From Larimichthys crocea (Eukaryota > Chordata > Actinopteri > Sciaenidae): a stretch of 64,000 nt of DNA. How positions within the stretch are numbered: the stretch's first letter is position 1; every line of letters starts with the position of its first letter. The translations under genes and the position numbers were made by a program. The notes under the pieces were generated by a model that was given only the letters and a program-made list of their open reading frames with translations, searched no databases and had not been told where the DNA came from. Location: the NCBI RefSeq assembly GCF_000972845.2, contig NC_040027.1:15855803-15919802 (forward strand). Direction: 5' to 3'. Shown one piece after another: positions 27,301 to 37,839 of this stretch.

Positions 27301-30300
27301 CCTGTCCTTCCTTTCTCCCCGACTCTCTCCACCTCCTCTTTTCCCTCTCGTTAATCTGGGCTTGCCTTGCCTAAAATGTGTCCTCTTTTCTCTTATTCTC
27401 ACTCATTTTCCAGACACAAAATGTCAAAACCTAACAATTAAATGATGAAATTATTACTAAAAATAATGTATATATAAGTCAAGAGACTAATACTGAAGAC
27501 AAAACAAAATAAGGTGTCAAAAGGTAACACCGGTACCCCTCTCACACCTCCCTCTCCTGGGTGCATGGGTATATTCACCCAATTTCTCAAATCCTCCACA
27601 CTTATTGTACGCTCTAATCGTCCGTCAAACCCTTTGTGACCCAGACAGCCTCCTCTTGTCTCCGCCTCCTCCCATGGTGACAGATATTAACCGTCTCACC
27701 GCAGCTTTCTGCCCATCTGAGGTGACTCCCACTAGGCCATGTCAGGCTTCACAGGAACCCCCCCTGCAGGGCTGCTGGCGTGACTAATTCCGCATCTTCT
27801 GAAGCATAATGATAGAGTTATCTCGCGTGGCACGCGGCCAACATTTTTTGAAAAATTCATAAACACACGTGCATGCACAGGAGCGCCTCTACAGAAGTGC
27901 AGGCATGCTCATGTTATCAACACATACACACACACAGACAGACATGCAAAAAAAAGCTCACCCCCTTCCCCCTAATCTGTTTCCCCCCTCCTCAACATCC
28001 CACCCTTTTTCCAATCTCTGGGCTGTCGAGCAAAGTGTCACGGGGTGAGACTTAGTGCCAGCCCTCCCTGTAGACCTCCCACTGACTATTTCCAGAGCCA
28101 CTCAGCTGAAAAAAAAAACCCCGCACAAGTTGCAGGAATGGAGAGAGAGAAAAAAAAAACAAGAGACATTAATGCCCTTAAAAACTAAACTCTTTCAAAG
28201 CAAGAGGCAGGAGGTGTGTATCCGCATGACATGTACACTCTGAAAGGCACATGCGAGTGTGTTATCAGGCTCCTCTGAGATGCTCGGTGTGTGTTTGGGG
28301 GGGGGGGGATATGGTGCGTGCAGCTTGGCGTGTTGGCTGCATAAACCACCTGGCAGATGTAACCTGAGGGTTTCCACACAAACATAGACACACATAGAGA
28401 AAGCCAGGGTTGGCTCCATTTTCACCATCTCTCTCTCTCTCTGCCTGTGAATCTGAGCCCTGAGTCACAGAATGGCCCCTGTGCCAGGTCCGGCAATTTT
28501 TATTTTTTATTTTTTTTTACCTCCACAGAAGGCCAAAGCAATACAATACAGAGAGGAGAGCAGACGGTCGGGGAGGCCACTGAGAGCACTGAGGGGGCGA
28601 GCAGTCTGTCTTGCATACGCACAAACACATGCAGATAAACACAGATACACAGTAGGGGAGTCCAAGCAGAGTATAGAGAGGGTAAAAAAAGGACACGGTG
28701 ATGTGAATGCTTGTATTGCATACCCTTCCCTGCAAAGCTCTGTGCAAAAAAGAAGATAAAACTTCCAAATAGACAGATAGGAAGGCTGTTGAGCAAGCGG
28801 AGTAGACACACAGATAGACAAATGACTCAAAGTGTCAGAAAAGTTTCAGTGAAAGTCTCCGTATGACACTGAAGCCTTCATACCTGTCATTTCATAAAGC
28901 CTGTTAGATTTTCCTGTTATTTCCTCAGCAAAATCAAGGGTTTAAAAAGAAGTCGTTAAAAAACAACTATAAATTATGAAGTCCCTGAATAATTTGCTGA
29001 CACATAATGAGAGGATTAAGATTCTAAACTCCGGCTTCTCAGGCGAAATCAAAACAAATTTTAATGAGATCTGCAAATGTACATTTGAAATAAATATCTC
29101 AGAGATTTAACAAAATTTCAAAACCATTCATCTCCTCATCCATTTGGACGAGGAGATGAATGATTTTTTTTTTTTGCCGAAATGTGAGCTTTGGAGAGAT
29201 TTGTTTTTTCTTCTTTACATCTCACATTTTCACTCCTTCTTGGAAGCGCCGTTGGGGTAATTATGAGCCGATGAAACGAGAGGAATTAATGGGCTAGTCG
29301 CTAAGCTGTTGAAGGTCTGCCAAGCGTTCGAGATACGAGCACTGTTACAGAGAGAAACAGAAAGGAGTGGACTGTCAACAGAAAACGTCAATATGACACG
29401 AGGAGGTGTGAGTTATTACGACACTGCGGACTGCTGCTGCGTGGTTACGGATCATTCGTTCGTGGATGTGCGTGGTGGGTCATTCATTTTGATAACATGG
29501 CGGTCACTCACTCATCAATGTTCATTTGTCTTGTAGCGTTTGCCAGTGGAGTTGTATCAGTTTAAAGCAGGGGAACACATGGGGAACTCCAGCGAAGAGG
29601 TAACCTCCTGCTGGAAAATGCATGCAATAGCTGGGGTGGCCACCTATATCAATATCAAGTAAGGAGATGAGGATCATTGTAAAATAAGCTCTCTCTCTCT
29701 CTTTGTCTGCTGTTTGCACGGCAACACTTTAAAGTTTATGTTGGCTCAGGTTCGCAGCCCGTCGATGTGTACACAACCCCCTTGTTTTTTTGGCACAGAT
29801 GAACAACTCCAATCAGAGACTCATGAGGTGGCCGCTGCGAGTGCAGGACTTGAATTTGGAGATTAGCCACAAGAAGGGGACAGAAAATGTGTTTGCTGAT
29901 GGACTGCCTTGTGTTTCTTTCTGTCCCTAATTACCAAACATTCTGGGGATTTTTTTTTAAGGATAGGAGGTTGTTACGGCTCTGGCTACATTATGGACCT
30001 GTGTCTAGATTTTGTTTGACTGTTTCTGCGTGTGAGTGTATCCCCTGTTCCTGTGAGAATCTTTTTTTTGGCCTTTTTAAATTTATTGGATAGAGACAGC
30101 TGAAGAGCGACAGGATAATATGTGGAGAGAGAGAGAGAGAGAGATGGGGAATGACATGCAGCAAAGGGCCGCAGGTCGGATTCGAACCCTGGGTTGGTAC
30201 AGCAAGGACTGAGCCTTTGTACATGGCTCGGATGCTCTACCATCTGAGCTAATCAACACCCCCCTGTGAGAACCTTTTGAGTGTGCACCTGGAGGTCTCC

Positions 30301-32288
30301 TCATGGCTGCCTCCATGCGTGGGCTCGACCTGCCGAGTGTCTGCTGCTGGTTGGATCCTCCTTAACATCCTGCCGTTTAAAATGCCTCCAGTGACAAAAA
30401 TCTGACAGCAGCATATCGGTTCTGTCCTCAGGCCTGCAAACGTAACCTTTACTCCCAGACTTGTGCCTTGTGAGATTTTTGTTAGGCCCTGTGCCTTGTA
30501 GGAATTGTGAGTCTTGCTATTCGTAAATAGATCTGAAACTGTGTCAGCCACCTTTGTTGCAAATAGCTCTGAAACTGTCAAGGGTCTCTCACTTTTCTTT
30601 TGAACTCTTTTCTCCTATTTTTACCTCAGGGAGCCAGGTTTAGTAAATGTTGTTTTATTTCACATAGGATTAGTCAGCACTTCTTTTGAAAAGATAATTT
30701 TCTTTTGTTGGTTGTTTTGGCCTCGGTTCACCTGAAGTCATTGCTGCTTTGTCATATTTTTTATTTTTTTTACTGGTTGTAGTAATAAATTATTCAACAT
30801 TATTGATTAATCAGTTTTTCGTTTTGTGGATCAGTGAGCGGCATTTCTTTTTGTACTCTTCTTGCACCACTAGCTGTTGGTGTAACACAGCCATAATGGT
30901 GCCATGAGGACTTTTTGCAGGAGTGGATTATTTGCAGTGATGGAATAAGTACTGAGATCCTTTACTTATGTGAATGTGCCTGTAGAAAATTGCAAAAAAT
31001 ACTCTATTACAAGTGAATGTCCTGCATTTAAATTGCTGCTTAAGTAAAAGTAGTATTATCAGCTAAATGAAGTTCAAATATCACAATTGGTCCTCAAACT
31101 AGGGGTCAGCAATATATGTTATATGTGAAACAATGGATAATTTTACCTCTTTGGGCCGTAAAACTCCACCTCCACTCCATCATCATCCACCACCGTCCTC
31201 CATGTGACTTCAAACCCCAATGAGAGTGTTTCAGAAGCAGAACCTGCCAGACTTTCTTTACTTTCTTAGAATTTATTTGGTTCATATGTTTCTAAATAAG
31301 CTTCTAAACATGTAAATATGGTACGCAGTTAAATTGTTTTGCTTTTGGCTGTTATGATGACCGGCAGTTTACACAGACTTTAAGGAAAGTCAAGTGAAAT
31401 CATGCCTGTACTCTGAAATAGTCTGTCGGTGAATGAAACATGTCTCACAATCACGCTGTTGCTTTTTATATTAGTGCCAGAGAAGTTAGACAGAACATAT
31501 GGAACAGATATAATACAGATACCTGGGACTTAAATTATTCTGCAAAGGTACAATACACTGAGTAGCTTTTTTTTTTTGTTTGTTTACAAGACATCTTTCT
31601 TCTTTTTTGACAGTCCTCGGCTGACACTATGAAAAATGTGATTGCGTGCTTCCTGGAGGTTTCGCTTATCTTTGATTGGGAGGACATGCTTGATTACCTT
31701 TATCACACATCACTCTGCCTCTCACCCTATCCCTCTGCGCTCAACAACCAGGTTTTAAAGCAGATATATTCATCCTGGTTTAATTGCGCCTGGGGATGTC
31801 ATTTATCACATCCTACGCGATGAGGTTGCTACGTGACAGGAGGTGGATCCGAACTCGCAGTGTTGACCTACAGTAGAGGATGTTTTGATCCAGGGAGATC
31901 AACATTCTGATTGGTAGGAGGGTTGCACCGGTCTATCAAATGTACAATATAAAGGTTGAGCCTTGATTTTAATTACATTTTTATTAATGATAACCATGAT
32001 GTGTGAAATGAAAATGTGTTAGATTGGCTGCACACAGGAGAATCTGATATATCAGAGGTAATGGCTTAAATCAAATAAGACCAAGAAGTATATTTATAAG
32101 CTCTATTTCGAAAAAATGAGAGCGATCGGTCCACGGTTCATCTGCACACATGATTATCTGCAGTTACATACTGTATACACTGTAGGTCGGGTGATACAGT
32201 TTAATGAGGACTCACCACAGCCCACAGTTTGAAGCAGAAGGAGGGCCAGCAGGGGCTGCAGTCCACACACAGGCAGTACGCCCTGCAT
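1579..32288 (-). CDS. ncan: Neurocan (lectican proteoglycan), 5' part of coding region in 8 exons, C-terminus off the window
   Basis: Joining 32288-32216, 19420-19197, 19109-18941, 14980-14806, 12058-11931, 9241-8948, 7841-6993 and 2790-1579 gives one open frame of 1041 codons plus one base. Order: signal peptide (1-24), V-type Ig (about 45-156, Cys55/Cys137), Link 1 (156-257), Link 2 (257-355), then a long low-complexity acidic Ser/Thr/Pro region (355-1042). Known for the family: a secreted brain matrix proteoglycan whose Ig-Link-Link head binds hyaluronan and link protein and whose middle carries chondroitin sulfate. Neurocan rather than versican, brevican or aggrecan because of [14 protein letters not shown] and LVAKDNVV in the Ig domain, [19 protein letters not shown] in Link 2 and GVRTVY...NRTGFP near its end. 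The human protein has about 1000 residues before its EGF modules, so the length fits. Teleost a versus b copy is not resolved. Confidence 0.93.
2791..6992 (-). other. ncan intron 7
   Basis: 4.2-kb intron between the two CS exons. It holds a (CA)n/(GA)n microsatellite at 4925-4981 and T-rich runs at 4210-4235. Otherwise I see no coding potential; the plus-strand frames lack protein-like composition. Confidence 0.7.
4925..4981. repeat. (CA)n microsatellite followed by (GA)n
   Basis: About 41 bases of AC then a short GA run. In intron 7. Confidence 0.98.
6993..7841 (-). CDS. ncan: ncan exon 7: chondroitin-sulfate region, part 1
   Basis: The 849-base exon encodes residues 355-638 with phase-1 introns on both sides. 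The peptide is acidic and rich in Ser, Thr, Pro and Asn, with no cysteine, and looks disordered. Sequons occur in RINNSSE, GANQTQ and RNLSIP. Ser-Gly or Gly-Ser beside acid residues could carry glycans, but no strong SGxG site is seen here. One compact hydrophobic island, [17 protein letters not shown], stands out. Acceptor TGTGTGTTGCAG, donor GTATGA. Position directly after Link 2 and the frame continuity make the assignment firm; the detailed sequence is too divergent to match by eye. Confidence 0.9.
7842..8947 (-). other. ncan intron 6
   Basis: 1.1-kb intron between the Link 2 exon and the first CS exon, donor GTACTG and acceptor TTGCAG. Nothing else recognisable. Confidence 0.8.
8948..9241 (-). 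CDS. ncan: ncan exon 6: Link module 2
   Basis: This 294-base exon codes for the whole second Link module (residues 257-355): [14 protein letters not shown], Cys277, [30 protein letters not shown] with Cys301, NCGGG (Cys322), GVRTVY and DAYC (Cys352). An N-glycosylation sequon sits at Asn337 (NRT). The exon is the conserved 294 bases and is flanked by phase-1 introns. The acceptor is CTCTCCTACCAG; the donor is GTACTG. The plus-strand open frame over the same bases is an antisense shadow. Confidence 0.96.
9242..11930 (-). other. ncan intron 5
   Basis: 2.7-kb intron between the Link 1b and Link 2 exons. Short A or T runs only; no exon or clear repeat family seen. Confidence 0.75.
11931..12058 (-). 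CDS. ncan: ncan exon 5: second part of Link module 1
   Basis: This 128-base exon encodes residues 214-257: [35 protein letters not shown] and FAKQLQ, with Cys224 and Cys250 completing the two Link disulfides. The size is the conserved 128 bases of this lectican exon. It enters in phase 2 and leaves in phase 1. The acceptor is TTTTCTCTGCAG; the donor is GTAGGA. It must be spliced because the frame closes within the adjoining intron. Confidence 0.95.
12059..14805 (-). other. ncan intron 4
   Basis: 2.7-kb intron inside Link 1. Its main content is an interspersed repeat copy at about 13670-14310, annotated separately. The rest looks unique, without coding signals. Confidence 0.7.
13670..14310. 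repeat. Interspersed repeat, copy 1
   Basis: Shares a series of collinear blocks with 47155-47830: a TATGTAACA block, TATTTCACTT..TTTGGTGA, GAGTG..TTTGTACCACA, a GGGG-rich block, TGTGCCAGAAC or TCGTGCCAGAAC, AGCTGGGCAAG, CTCTATGGACA, and TAGTTTTTGAT. Divergent with indels. Class unknown, probably non-autonomous. Confidence 0.7.
14806..14980 (-). CDS. ncan: ncan exon 4: first part of Link module 1
   Basis: This 175-base exon encodes residues 156-214: [17 protein letters not shown], Cys179, the ATPGQL segment and [13 protein letters not shown] with Cys203. The DAGW core and cysteine spacing are diagnostic of a hyaluronan-binding Link module. It enters in phase 1 and leaves in phase 2, splitting the Arg codon before YPI. 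The length equals the usual size of this lectican exon. The acceptor is TCTTTCCTCCAG and the donor GTGAGG. Confidence 0.95.
14981..18940 (-). other. ncan intron 3
   Basis: 4.0-kb intron between the Ig and Link 1 exons. It has two neighbouring small stem-loops at 16056-16123 and otherwise A/T-rich unique-looking sequence without supported genes. Confidence 0.7.
18941..19109 (-). CDS. ncan: ncan exon 3b: C-terminal half of the V-type Ig domain
   Basis: The 169-base exon enters in phase 0 and leaves in phase 1 (residues 100-156). It holds [14 protein letters not shown], an N-glycosylation sequon at Asn119 (NAS), and the canonical DSGLYRC strand with the second disulfide cysteine (Cys137), followed by [19 protein letters not shown]. 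The acceptor ends ATCGCAG and the donor is GTGAAT. The join to exon 4 rebuilds the Gly of GVVFHYR, the usual start of the first Link module. Confidence 0.93.
19110..19196 (-). other. 87-base intron inside the ncan Ig domain
   Basis: Bounded by AAG|GTACAA and ATCGCAG|GTG. Phase 0, unlike the phase-1 introns that flank the domain. It contains an in-frame TAA near its start, so it cannot be translated through. The peptides on both sides match the neurocan Ig domain continuously across the join. Confidence 0.9.
19197..19420 (-). CDS. ncan: ncan exon 3a: N-terminal half of the V-type Ig domain
   Basis: The 224-base exon enters in phase 1 and leaves in phase 0 (residues 25-99). It encodes a short linker and the first half of the Ig fold, including the first disulfide cysteine in LLPCLFTL (Cys55), the RIKWTKV strand with its core Trp, and LVAKDNVVK. 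These match neurocan better than other lecticans. The acceptor is a long CT-rich tract ending CGTCAG. The donor is AAG|GTACAA, and reading through it meets TAA after three codons, so splicing is required. Lectican Ig domains are, to my knowledge, usually in a single exon, so this split is unusual. Confidence 0.92.
21350..21397. repeat. (CA)n microsatellite
   Basis: Interrupted CA tract in intron 2. Confidence 0.97.
22282..22480 (+). pseudogene. LINE relic: endonuclease N-terminus plus 3' tail
   Basis: The frame 22297-22443 reads [17 protein letters not shown], then [13 protein letters not shown], matching the start of the apurinic endonuclease domain of common fish non-LTR retrotransposons, with the normal segment between the two blocks shortened. 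It stops with TGA and runs into GGGATCAATAAAG, a tail typical of such elements. So it is an internally deleted, dead copy. Confidence 0.6.
24828..24900 (+). repeat. Fish repeat fragment (TTTACTTAA type)
   Basis: CTTTACTTAAATAAAAGAAG, TAGTACCACAGT and ACTCTTTTTATAA correspond to a repeat found again at 30935-31075. Probably a non-autonomous DNA element; ends not found. Confidence 0.4.
26950..27091. repeat. (CA)n tract and nearby (TG)n tract
   Basis: AC at 26950-26970 and TG at 27066-27091, about 95 bases apart and complementary. Confidence 0.95.
29756..29930 (+). pseudogene. Ty3/gypsy retrotransposon relic: RNase H part of pol
   Basis: The plus strand encodes [10 protein letters not shown]...RLMRW...[17 protein letters not shown] (29778-29930), the typical C-terminal end of the gypsy RNase H domain that normally ends near ADALSR. 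The preceding DVYT stretch is in another frame, so there is at least one frameshift, and the frame closes with TAA at 29928. Upstream reverse transcriptase is not recognisable. A dead fragment. Confidence 0.75.
29972..30887 (+). mobile_element. Probable 3' LTR of the Ty3/gypsy relic, interrupted by a SINE
   Basis: A purine tract GGATAGGAGG directly precedes TGTTACGG at 29972, and the right end reads GTAACA (30882-30887), giving the inverted TG...CA termini expected of an LTR. AATAAA occurs about 100 bases before the end. Removing the SINE and one duplication leaves about 700 bases. The left LTR is not seen, so this rests on position and end structure. Confidence 0.45.
30066..30263 (-). mobile_element. 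tRNA-derived SINE, full length
   Basis: Read on the minus strand, the element starts with a tRNA-like head: A box TAGCTCAGATGG (30240-30251) and B box GGTTCGAATCC (30178-30188). A body with TTTGCTGCATGTCATTCCCC and a CT repeat follows, then a tail with AATAAA and an A run. It is flanked by 15-base direct repeats, CTGTGAGAATCTTTT (30051-30065) and CTGTGAGAACCTTTT (30264-30278), differing at one base. The body wording is familiar from perch-like fishes; I cannot name the family. Confidence 0.9.
30935..31075 (+). repeat. Fish repeat fragment (TTTACTTAA type), second copy
   Basis: GTGATGGAATAAGTACTGAG, ATCCTTTACTT, AATACTCTATTACAAGTGAA, TGTCCTGCATTTAAATTGCT, TAAGTAAAAGTAGTATTATC. This wording is frequent in teleost genomes. 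It starts about 50 bases after the proposed LTR. Confidence 0.5.
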
Positions 32289-32298
32289 CCTGCTGCAC
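32216..32298 (-). CDS. ncan: ncan exon 2: start codon and signal peptide
   Basis: The exon carries 10 bases of 5' UTR, then ATG at 32288-32286 with A at -3 and 24 codons plus one base (phase 1). The peptide begins [19 protein letters not shown], a short N-region followed by a leucine-rich core, as expected for secretion. Cleavage is probably near Cys24-Gly25 (inferred). The acceptor before it is a pyrimidine-rich tract ending TTTCCAG; the donor is GTGAGT. The frame joins cleanly to the Ig exon. The start was chosen because it opens the leader and no in-frame ATG lies between it and the acceptor. Confidence 0.88.
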
Positions 32299-33871
32299 CT
32301 GGAAACAGAGCGGAAGAGACAGAGAAGGGAACATGAGTACACAAAGGAAACTGAAATCAACACACTGTCGCCTTTGTGAGGCTCGCCCGACACACTCTGC
32401 ATGCATGAATGAGTGCATGAGGGATTGTTTCCTTACTCCTAGCAAGGGCCTTGGGTTAGAGGGGTATCAACGCATTCTTCATTTTAATTTACTGTCTCAT
32501 AATGTTGGTGTGATGAAGTAGTCTGAAGCACTTTGAGACTCTAACTTTGATTAAAGGCTTTTAATGGCTACAAATAAACTTAACTTAATGTGAGCTATCC
32601 TTTTCCAAGTATAATAAAGAAATATGGTATTATCTTTACACTTCACAGACAAGTATCATCGCTAATTAAATTTAAGAAGGCTTCATTCCTCTAGTGTCTT
32701 CAGCCATTTATTTCCATTCAGGGTCGCAGGGTGGTTAAACCTATCTCAGCATGCATTGGGCAGAAGGTAGAAAAAAAAAAAAAAGCAGACTGGCTGTGGT
32801 AGACTGGCAACTTTCCCAGAGCGTTTCATGGACGCAGATTCTCATTTTATACCTGTGCTCTCCAAAAACCGCCGACTGAAATAAACACCAATATGAAGCC
32901 AATAGCGCTAAACACTGAGCCACCAGTGTCATAGTTGGCGGTGGTGATACGGTGAAATAGTTTGAACGTTCTTTACTAAAGCATCCATCATTGCAAAGGT
33001 TAAATTTTGGGATACAGGAGCTGCTGACATCGATATACGAGACAAAATCTCCGGGAGAAAAATTCCATACACAGTTTACCTTGTAAATAAAAGCTTGTTT
33101 GTTGATGTGTGGTGTGGGATTAAGAGAGAATATCAACTCAGCTGTGTACAGAAAAACAGGAGATTGTTTGCTGCACAACGGGGAAAGATACAGATGCAAT
33201 TCAACAATAGAAACAGCCAGATAAGAGCACTAGAGCCAAATCTAACATGATGGACTTCTGGGTTCCCTTGTTGCACGCGGCATGCTGAAAACTCTGCCGA
33301 GCAGAAAAATATCAAAGCTGCGTCGATGCTGTCACATTAAACACAGAAGAATATCTATTTGAGAACCAGGTTGACAGGAGCCGTCCAAGGTATGTCTGCA
33401 TAGGTTTGTTTGGACAAAGATTTTTTTTAACTTTAATTCTTTGAGGTAAGTGACTTGTTTTGATGTGGAGCATAAAAATGTATCGTGAAGTGACTATCTC
33501 GGCGTACATCACGGGGCTGGATGTTTTTTTTTTTAGCAACAACGTCCTCAACTCCTTCAGTTTTATCTGTGTAGCTGTCTTATCGCTCACAAGGGCCAAG
33601 AGAAAGAGAGCAAACAAGAGGCAAGATAAACAAAGGCAGAAGTAACTTCACTGCACCTGAGTGTGTGTGTGTGCGCACGTTGATTTTTTGCATATTTCAC
33701 TATCTATTTACTAATATGTGTGAGTCAGAAAAGCCAGGGGTGTGCGACCAAATGAGGCAGGTCAGCCCCTGCCATGGGGCCTGAAAAAACACAGAGTGTA
33801 AATAATGAATATGGCCTCTCTGGGGACGTGGCGGGCTGAGTGGGGCCTAAGGGCAGGACTAGAGCTGGGGA

Positions 33872-33892
33872 GGTGGTGGTGGTGGTGGTGGT
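33872..33892. repeat. (GGT)7 repeat
   Basis: Seven GGT units in a G-rich stretch of intron 1. Confidence 0.95.
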
Positions 33893-36800
33893 AGGGAGGG
33901 GGGTTTGGCGGCTGGTCGTGGAGATGCTGGACACAGATAGCCAGTGTCAGTTACAGCAGCTCTGGTCGCCCCGACTCAGTCTCAAAGGTACAGCCAAGGA
34001 CAAAAACACCGACCTCATACCAAACACCTCTGCTGTGCCGCGGCTGAACATAAGCTGATTTAAGGGTCTCTGGCTGTTTGCTGTAGATTCACAGTATTTA
34101 CGACAGATAAAAATCACACAACGCCACAAATCATTGAGTCCATTCAGAGGGCTGGAAATGGACTAATACTGATTAGTTTAATAACATAATTTATAGAGAT
34201 ATACAAGATATTTTGCATCTTAAAATCACACTTAAATACAGGACAGCTATTATTTTAATAGGGCATTTAGGAGGTATGCTTCCTTTAATCCATGTGGGAC
34301 CTATCTCACAAAGAAAAGTCACAACTTTAGAGGGCATCATTAAATTGGAGATTTGAACGTAGGGTGTTTATATTTCATGTAGTTGCACTGAGGGTGACAT
34401 TTTGTCCCTTTGAGGGTAACCAAGGCTGTATGTAACATTTCCTTTTGTTTATTAGTGTGTTTTTTTCCTGCTTTCTTACAAGCACTTTTCGCTGCAGAGA
34501 GAAGTTACCGGAACAGTGAGTTCTCTCAACTGCCACTTAACGCTAAGATTACTTTGAAAAAGGTTGAAGAGGACATACTTCAAGAAGACAAGAAAAAGTC
34601 TAGGGCAAGTCTGCAAGTTTATTTTCGCTCTGCATCATGCTGAAATCTAGAGAAACCACTGGCTTCTTCAAAGGAAAGACACATTCAATAATATAAAAGC
34701 TCTGCTCTGCTGCTTTCTTCTGCCTCCCCTCACATTTCACATTTAGACATTTACTGTTTTGTAGCTGCCAATTAAAAGTACAACAGGAGCACAATACCAG
34801 TTCATTTTAAGGGCTTTGACCTCTATTTTGCAAGGTCCATGACCTTCTTCGTCATGTTCTTGTTTCAATGCTCAGTTCTCTCTTCGGTGTATTTCTACAA
34901 TAAGAATCGTGTAGTTACAGAAATTCTAGGACAAGGTTTTATAAGTGCTTGTGTGTGTCATGTAGTGTGCTGAAGCAGACACGGGACAGGCAACATGCTG
35001 CAAGAGTCCTTTCAAAACATCAGCTCACCTGAGTCACAGACCTGACATTACACACCCACATGAGTCTAAATTTAGCTGCAGACACATTAGCCTGTATGGG
35101 ACGGGTTTTACATTACAAGAGGTTCAATTCAGGTTTATAAACTGACATGCACTAAGCCCTGCCCCCGTATTTCCCTTTACACCAAAAGAAAAAAGAACAC
35201 AAGAGAAAAAATGTAAGGAATAGATTAAACTGTGTGTTTGTCTGCTCTGATATAAGCTGCAAATGTCAGCATAATACTTACTATTTACCTTGAAACCTAT
35301 TGCATTAGCACTTACTCTATTCACTGTTTAAAGTCTGTGTAAATGCAATTAAGAGATTTCTTTCAAAGCACATTAAATATGTTGGAAAATAGTTGCTGAA
35401 AATACGTGAAAAGACTTTGACAATATATTACTGAAATGTGGAGTTCAGTTTCAGTCCAGGATTTTGTGGGCGGTCCTTAAAAAGGTGGCTCGATGACACG
35501 CTGAGGCCACCCTGAGCATACCCCTGCACCCCTAGCAGAGAGATAGAGATTAATTCATCTCACTCAGAGTGTTTCAAAGTTAGTCATGTCATTTTCTGAA
35601 CTCATCTGAAAAGTTTCAGTCGCTTCAAAATGGCTGCTCGACTGCTCCCACAGAGTGGGTGTGTCTGCTGAATGCGTCACGGTCCTGGAGTTGAGAATAC
35701 TGCTTCATTTTTACCTGATTCTGACACCTAATTTCATAAACCTGTCGACATTTTTAATCTTTTAAATTTGGCTAGGTGGTTAATAACACACACCAGAGAT
35801 AGCATTGATTTATTATTCATCCTCATTTCTCTTAAATCAACCCCCCGTATTGGCTTTCTGGGTCTTTCTATTATTTGCATCCAAGGGATATGACAGAATG
35901 AATAAAATTAGTTCCATTTTTATGCATAATACAATATATACTCAAATATTTTCATCATCTTCACCCCTTAATGCTGTTCTATAAACTAATTCCCCCGACC
36001 GCAGCTGTGTGATCTCCTACTGAAAGTCAGCATGAGCCCTACTGCTGTGTGAGTAATACCAGCCGGAAAGATCCAGCCAGATCTCAACATGTCAGTCGAT
36101 TGCACTGTTCCCCATCCAGCCTGTCACAGATACTGTAGATGTCACAGACAGACTGGGAGACAGACAGCTAGATGGCTACAGACAGACAGGTGAATAAAAA
36201 AAACACTGTGATATACACTGTAAAAAATGTGCAGGGCACAAGCTGTCGCATTCAAAGACAGTTAAGGGGTCTCCCTCAGCCCTTCATGGAGGAATCCAGT
36301 CCAATCCATTTGTCATCTCATCTTAATTTCACCTTTTACCTTTTTCTGTCTATCTGAATTTTGAAAGATTTAGCTGCCAGTCTCCATCTGCCATCATCTG
36401 TATCCATGACTCGCACTTTCCTATGTGTTCCTTCTTCCTTTGTTTTCTTTCCCTTTCTTTGCTTCTCTTAAATTGTCCCGTCACTCTTTCCTCACCATGG
36501 TGCATTATTAAGAGGGCTCATTAATCACTCAGGCTGCTTGTCTGTCACTCCGTCAGCGCACACGGCTGTTGTTCCTGCAGCACACATGCGCACTCATTCA
36601 TACACACAATGGAGTTGCTTTCACAGGGGGGGTTAGCCCCATAAATGTCTGTGTATAAGTCCCTTAGAGTGAAAAATGAGACTACCCTTCGAGTGACAAA
36701 AGATTGTTTTCCTTCCAGGAGGATATTACCAAGGTTTAAGCAACGAACCTGTCACACTGTGTCATACATAAATGACTTTAGCGGTTTGCATTTTCTGCAC

Positions 36801-37839
36801 AAACGGGCCAGTTCTGTGTTTGCACCTATCCCTAAGCATGCATCATCCTTGGGTGGTTTCTTTTGTTGCTTTAGAGCTACAGCATAAAAGCACCAAAATA
36901 TAAAAACTATGGCTGAGTGGACAGCTATATCCCAGCTTATAAAACCTGTATGAGGTGGAACAGAGGGAGACCACAGCTCTCCAAAAACTCTACTGTGGGC
37001 CAGGACACACTGTGCAATTCAGATAAGTCACTGATAACTACTCAGAGGTGGCAAGAGAAAGAAGGAGGGATTGAAACAGGTGGTTGGATGTTGAGTGAGA
37101 GATGGAGTAGAATCAGGAGGAAGTAAGGCAAAAAGAGACAGAGACAGATAGACAGTGAGTGGTACGCCCCAAATCTGAAGCTTGTTTCAGCCCTACTCAA
37201 ATGCCAAGTGCGAGAGGATGAGGGGGAAACCTGAATCTTAAGCAGCCATAAATTTCCCCCCCGATGCTTTGCTGGGCTTGCCGCTGTACGTAGGTATACG
37301 CATGGAAGGAAATGGGAGCTGCTATACCAATGTGAGGCACGGTGGCAGGGCTCCCAAAAAAAAAAGAAGAAATTGCCATCAGATTCAGAGCCCACCATAT
37401 GGGCTTAGACACATAGCGTAAGCCAGAGACAGTTTCATTCCATCACACACACACACACACACATGCACGCATGCACACAAACAAACAGTGCACGCTCTGG
37501 CAATAACATTTCCCTTACTGCCTGAGAGGATGAAGAAGATGCAGGTTATGAGGGAGGAGAACTTGCAACGGCTCTGCATTATAATGAAGTCTGCGATATC
37601 ATGAAAATTGAATTTGCGATGTACAAAACACCTATGGGAATGCAAATGAACCTCTGCTCTTAGAGTGTGAATGACACGGGCAGATGCATACTCAGACGCA
37701 TACATGCATGCATGCACATGATATAAGCTCATTAGTTCGTACATCTGTGCATGGAGATCAACTCAAGACACACTTGAATGCTTTCTGTAGATTTCTACTA
37801 ACTTACCGCACAGGATTCGGTTCTTTTGTTGTCACTGCA

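Larger units (their letters stand above)
19421..32215 (-). other. ncan intron 2
   Basis: 12.8-kb intron between signal-peptide and Ig exons. It contains (CA)n tracts, a LINE relic (22282-22480), a Ty3/gypsy relic with probable LTR (29756-30887) and a nested SINE, a hairpin with T tract (29125-29176), and two copies of a fish repeat (24828-24900, 30935-31075). The remainder is without recognised genes. Confidence 0.75.

Noticed and set aside
30164..30263. tRNA gene on the minus strand
   Set aside because: A and B boxes are good, but the rest joins a SINE body with A-rich tail and target duplications, so it is not a functional tRNA gene.
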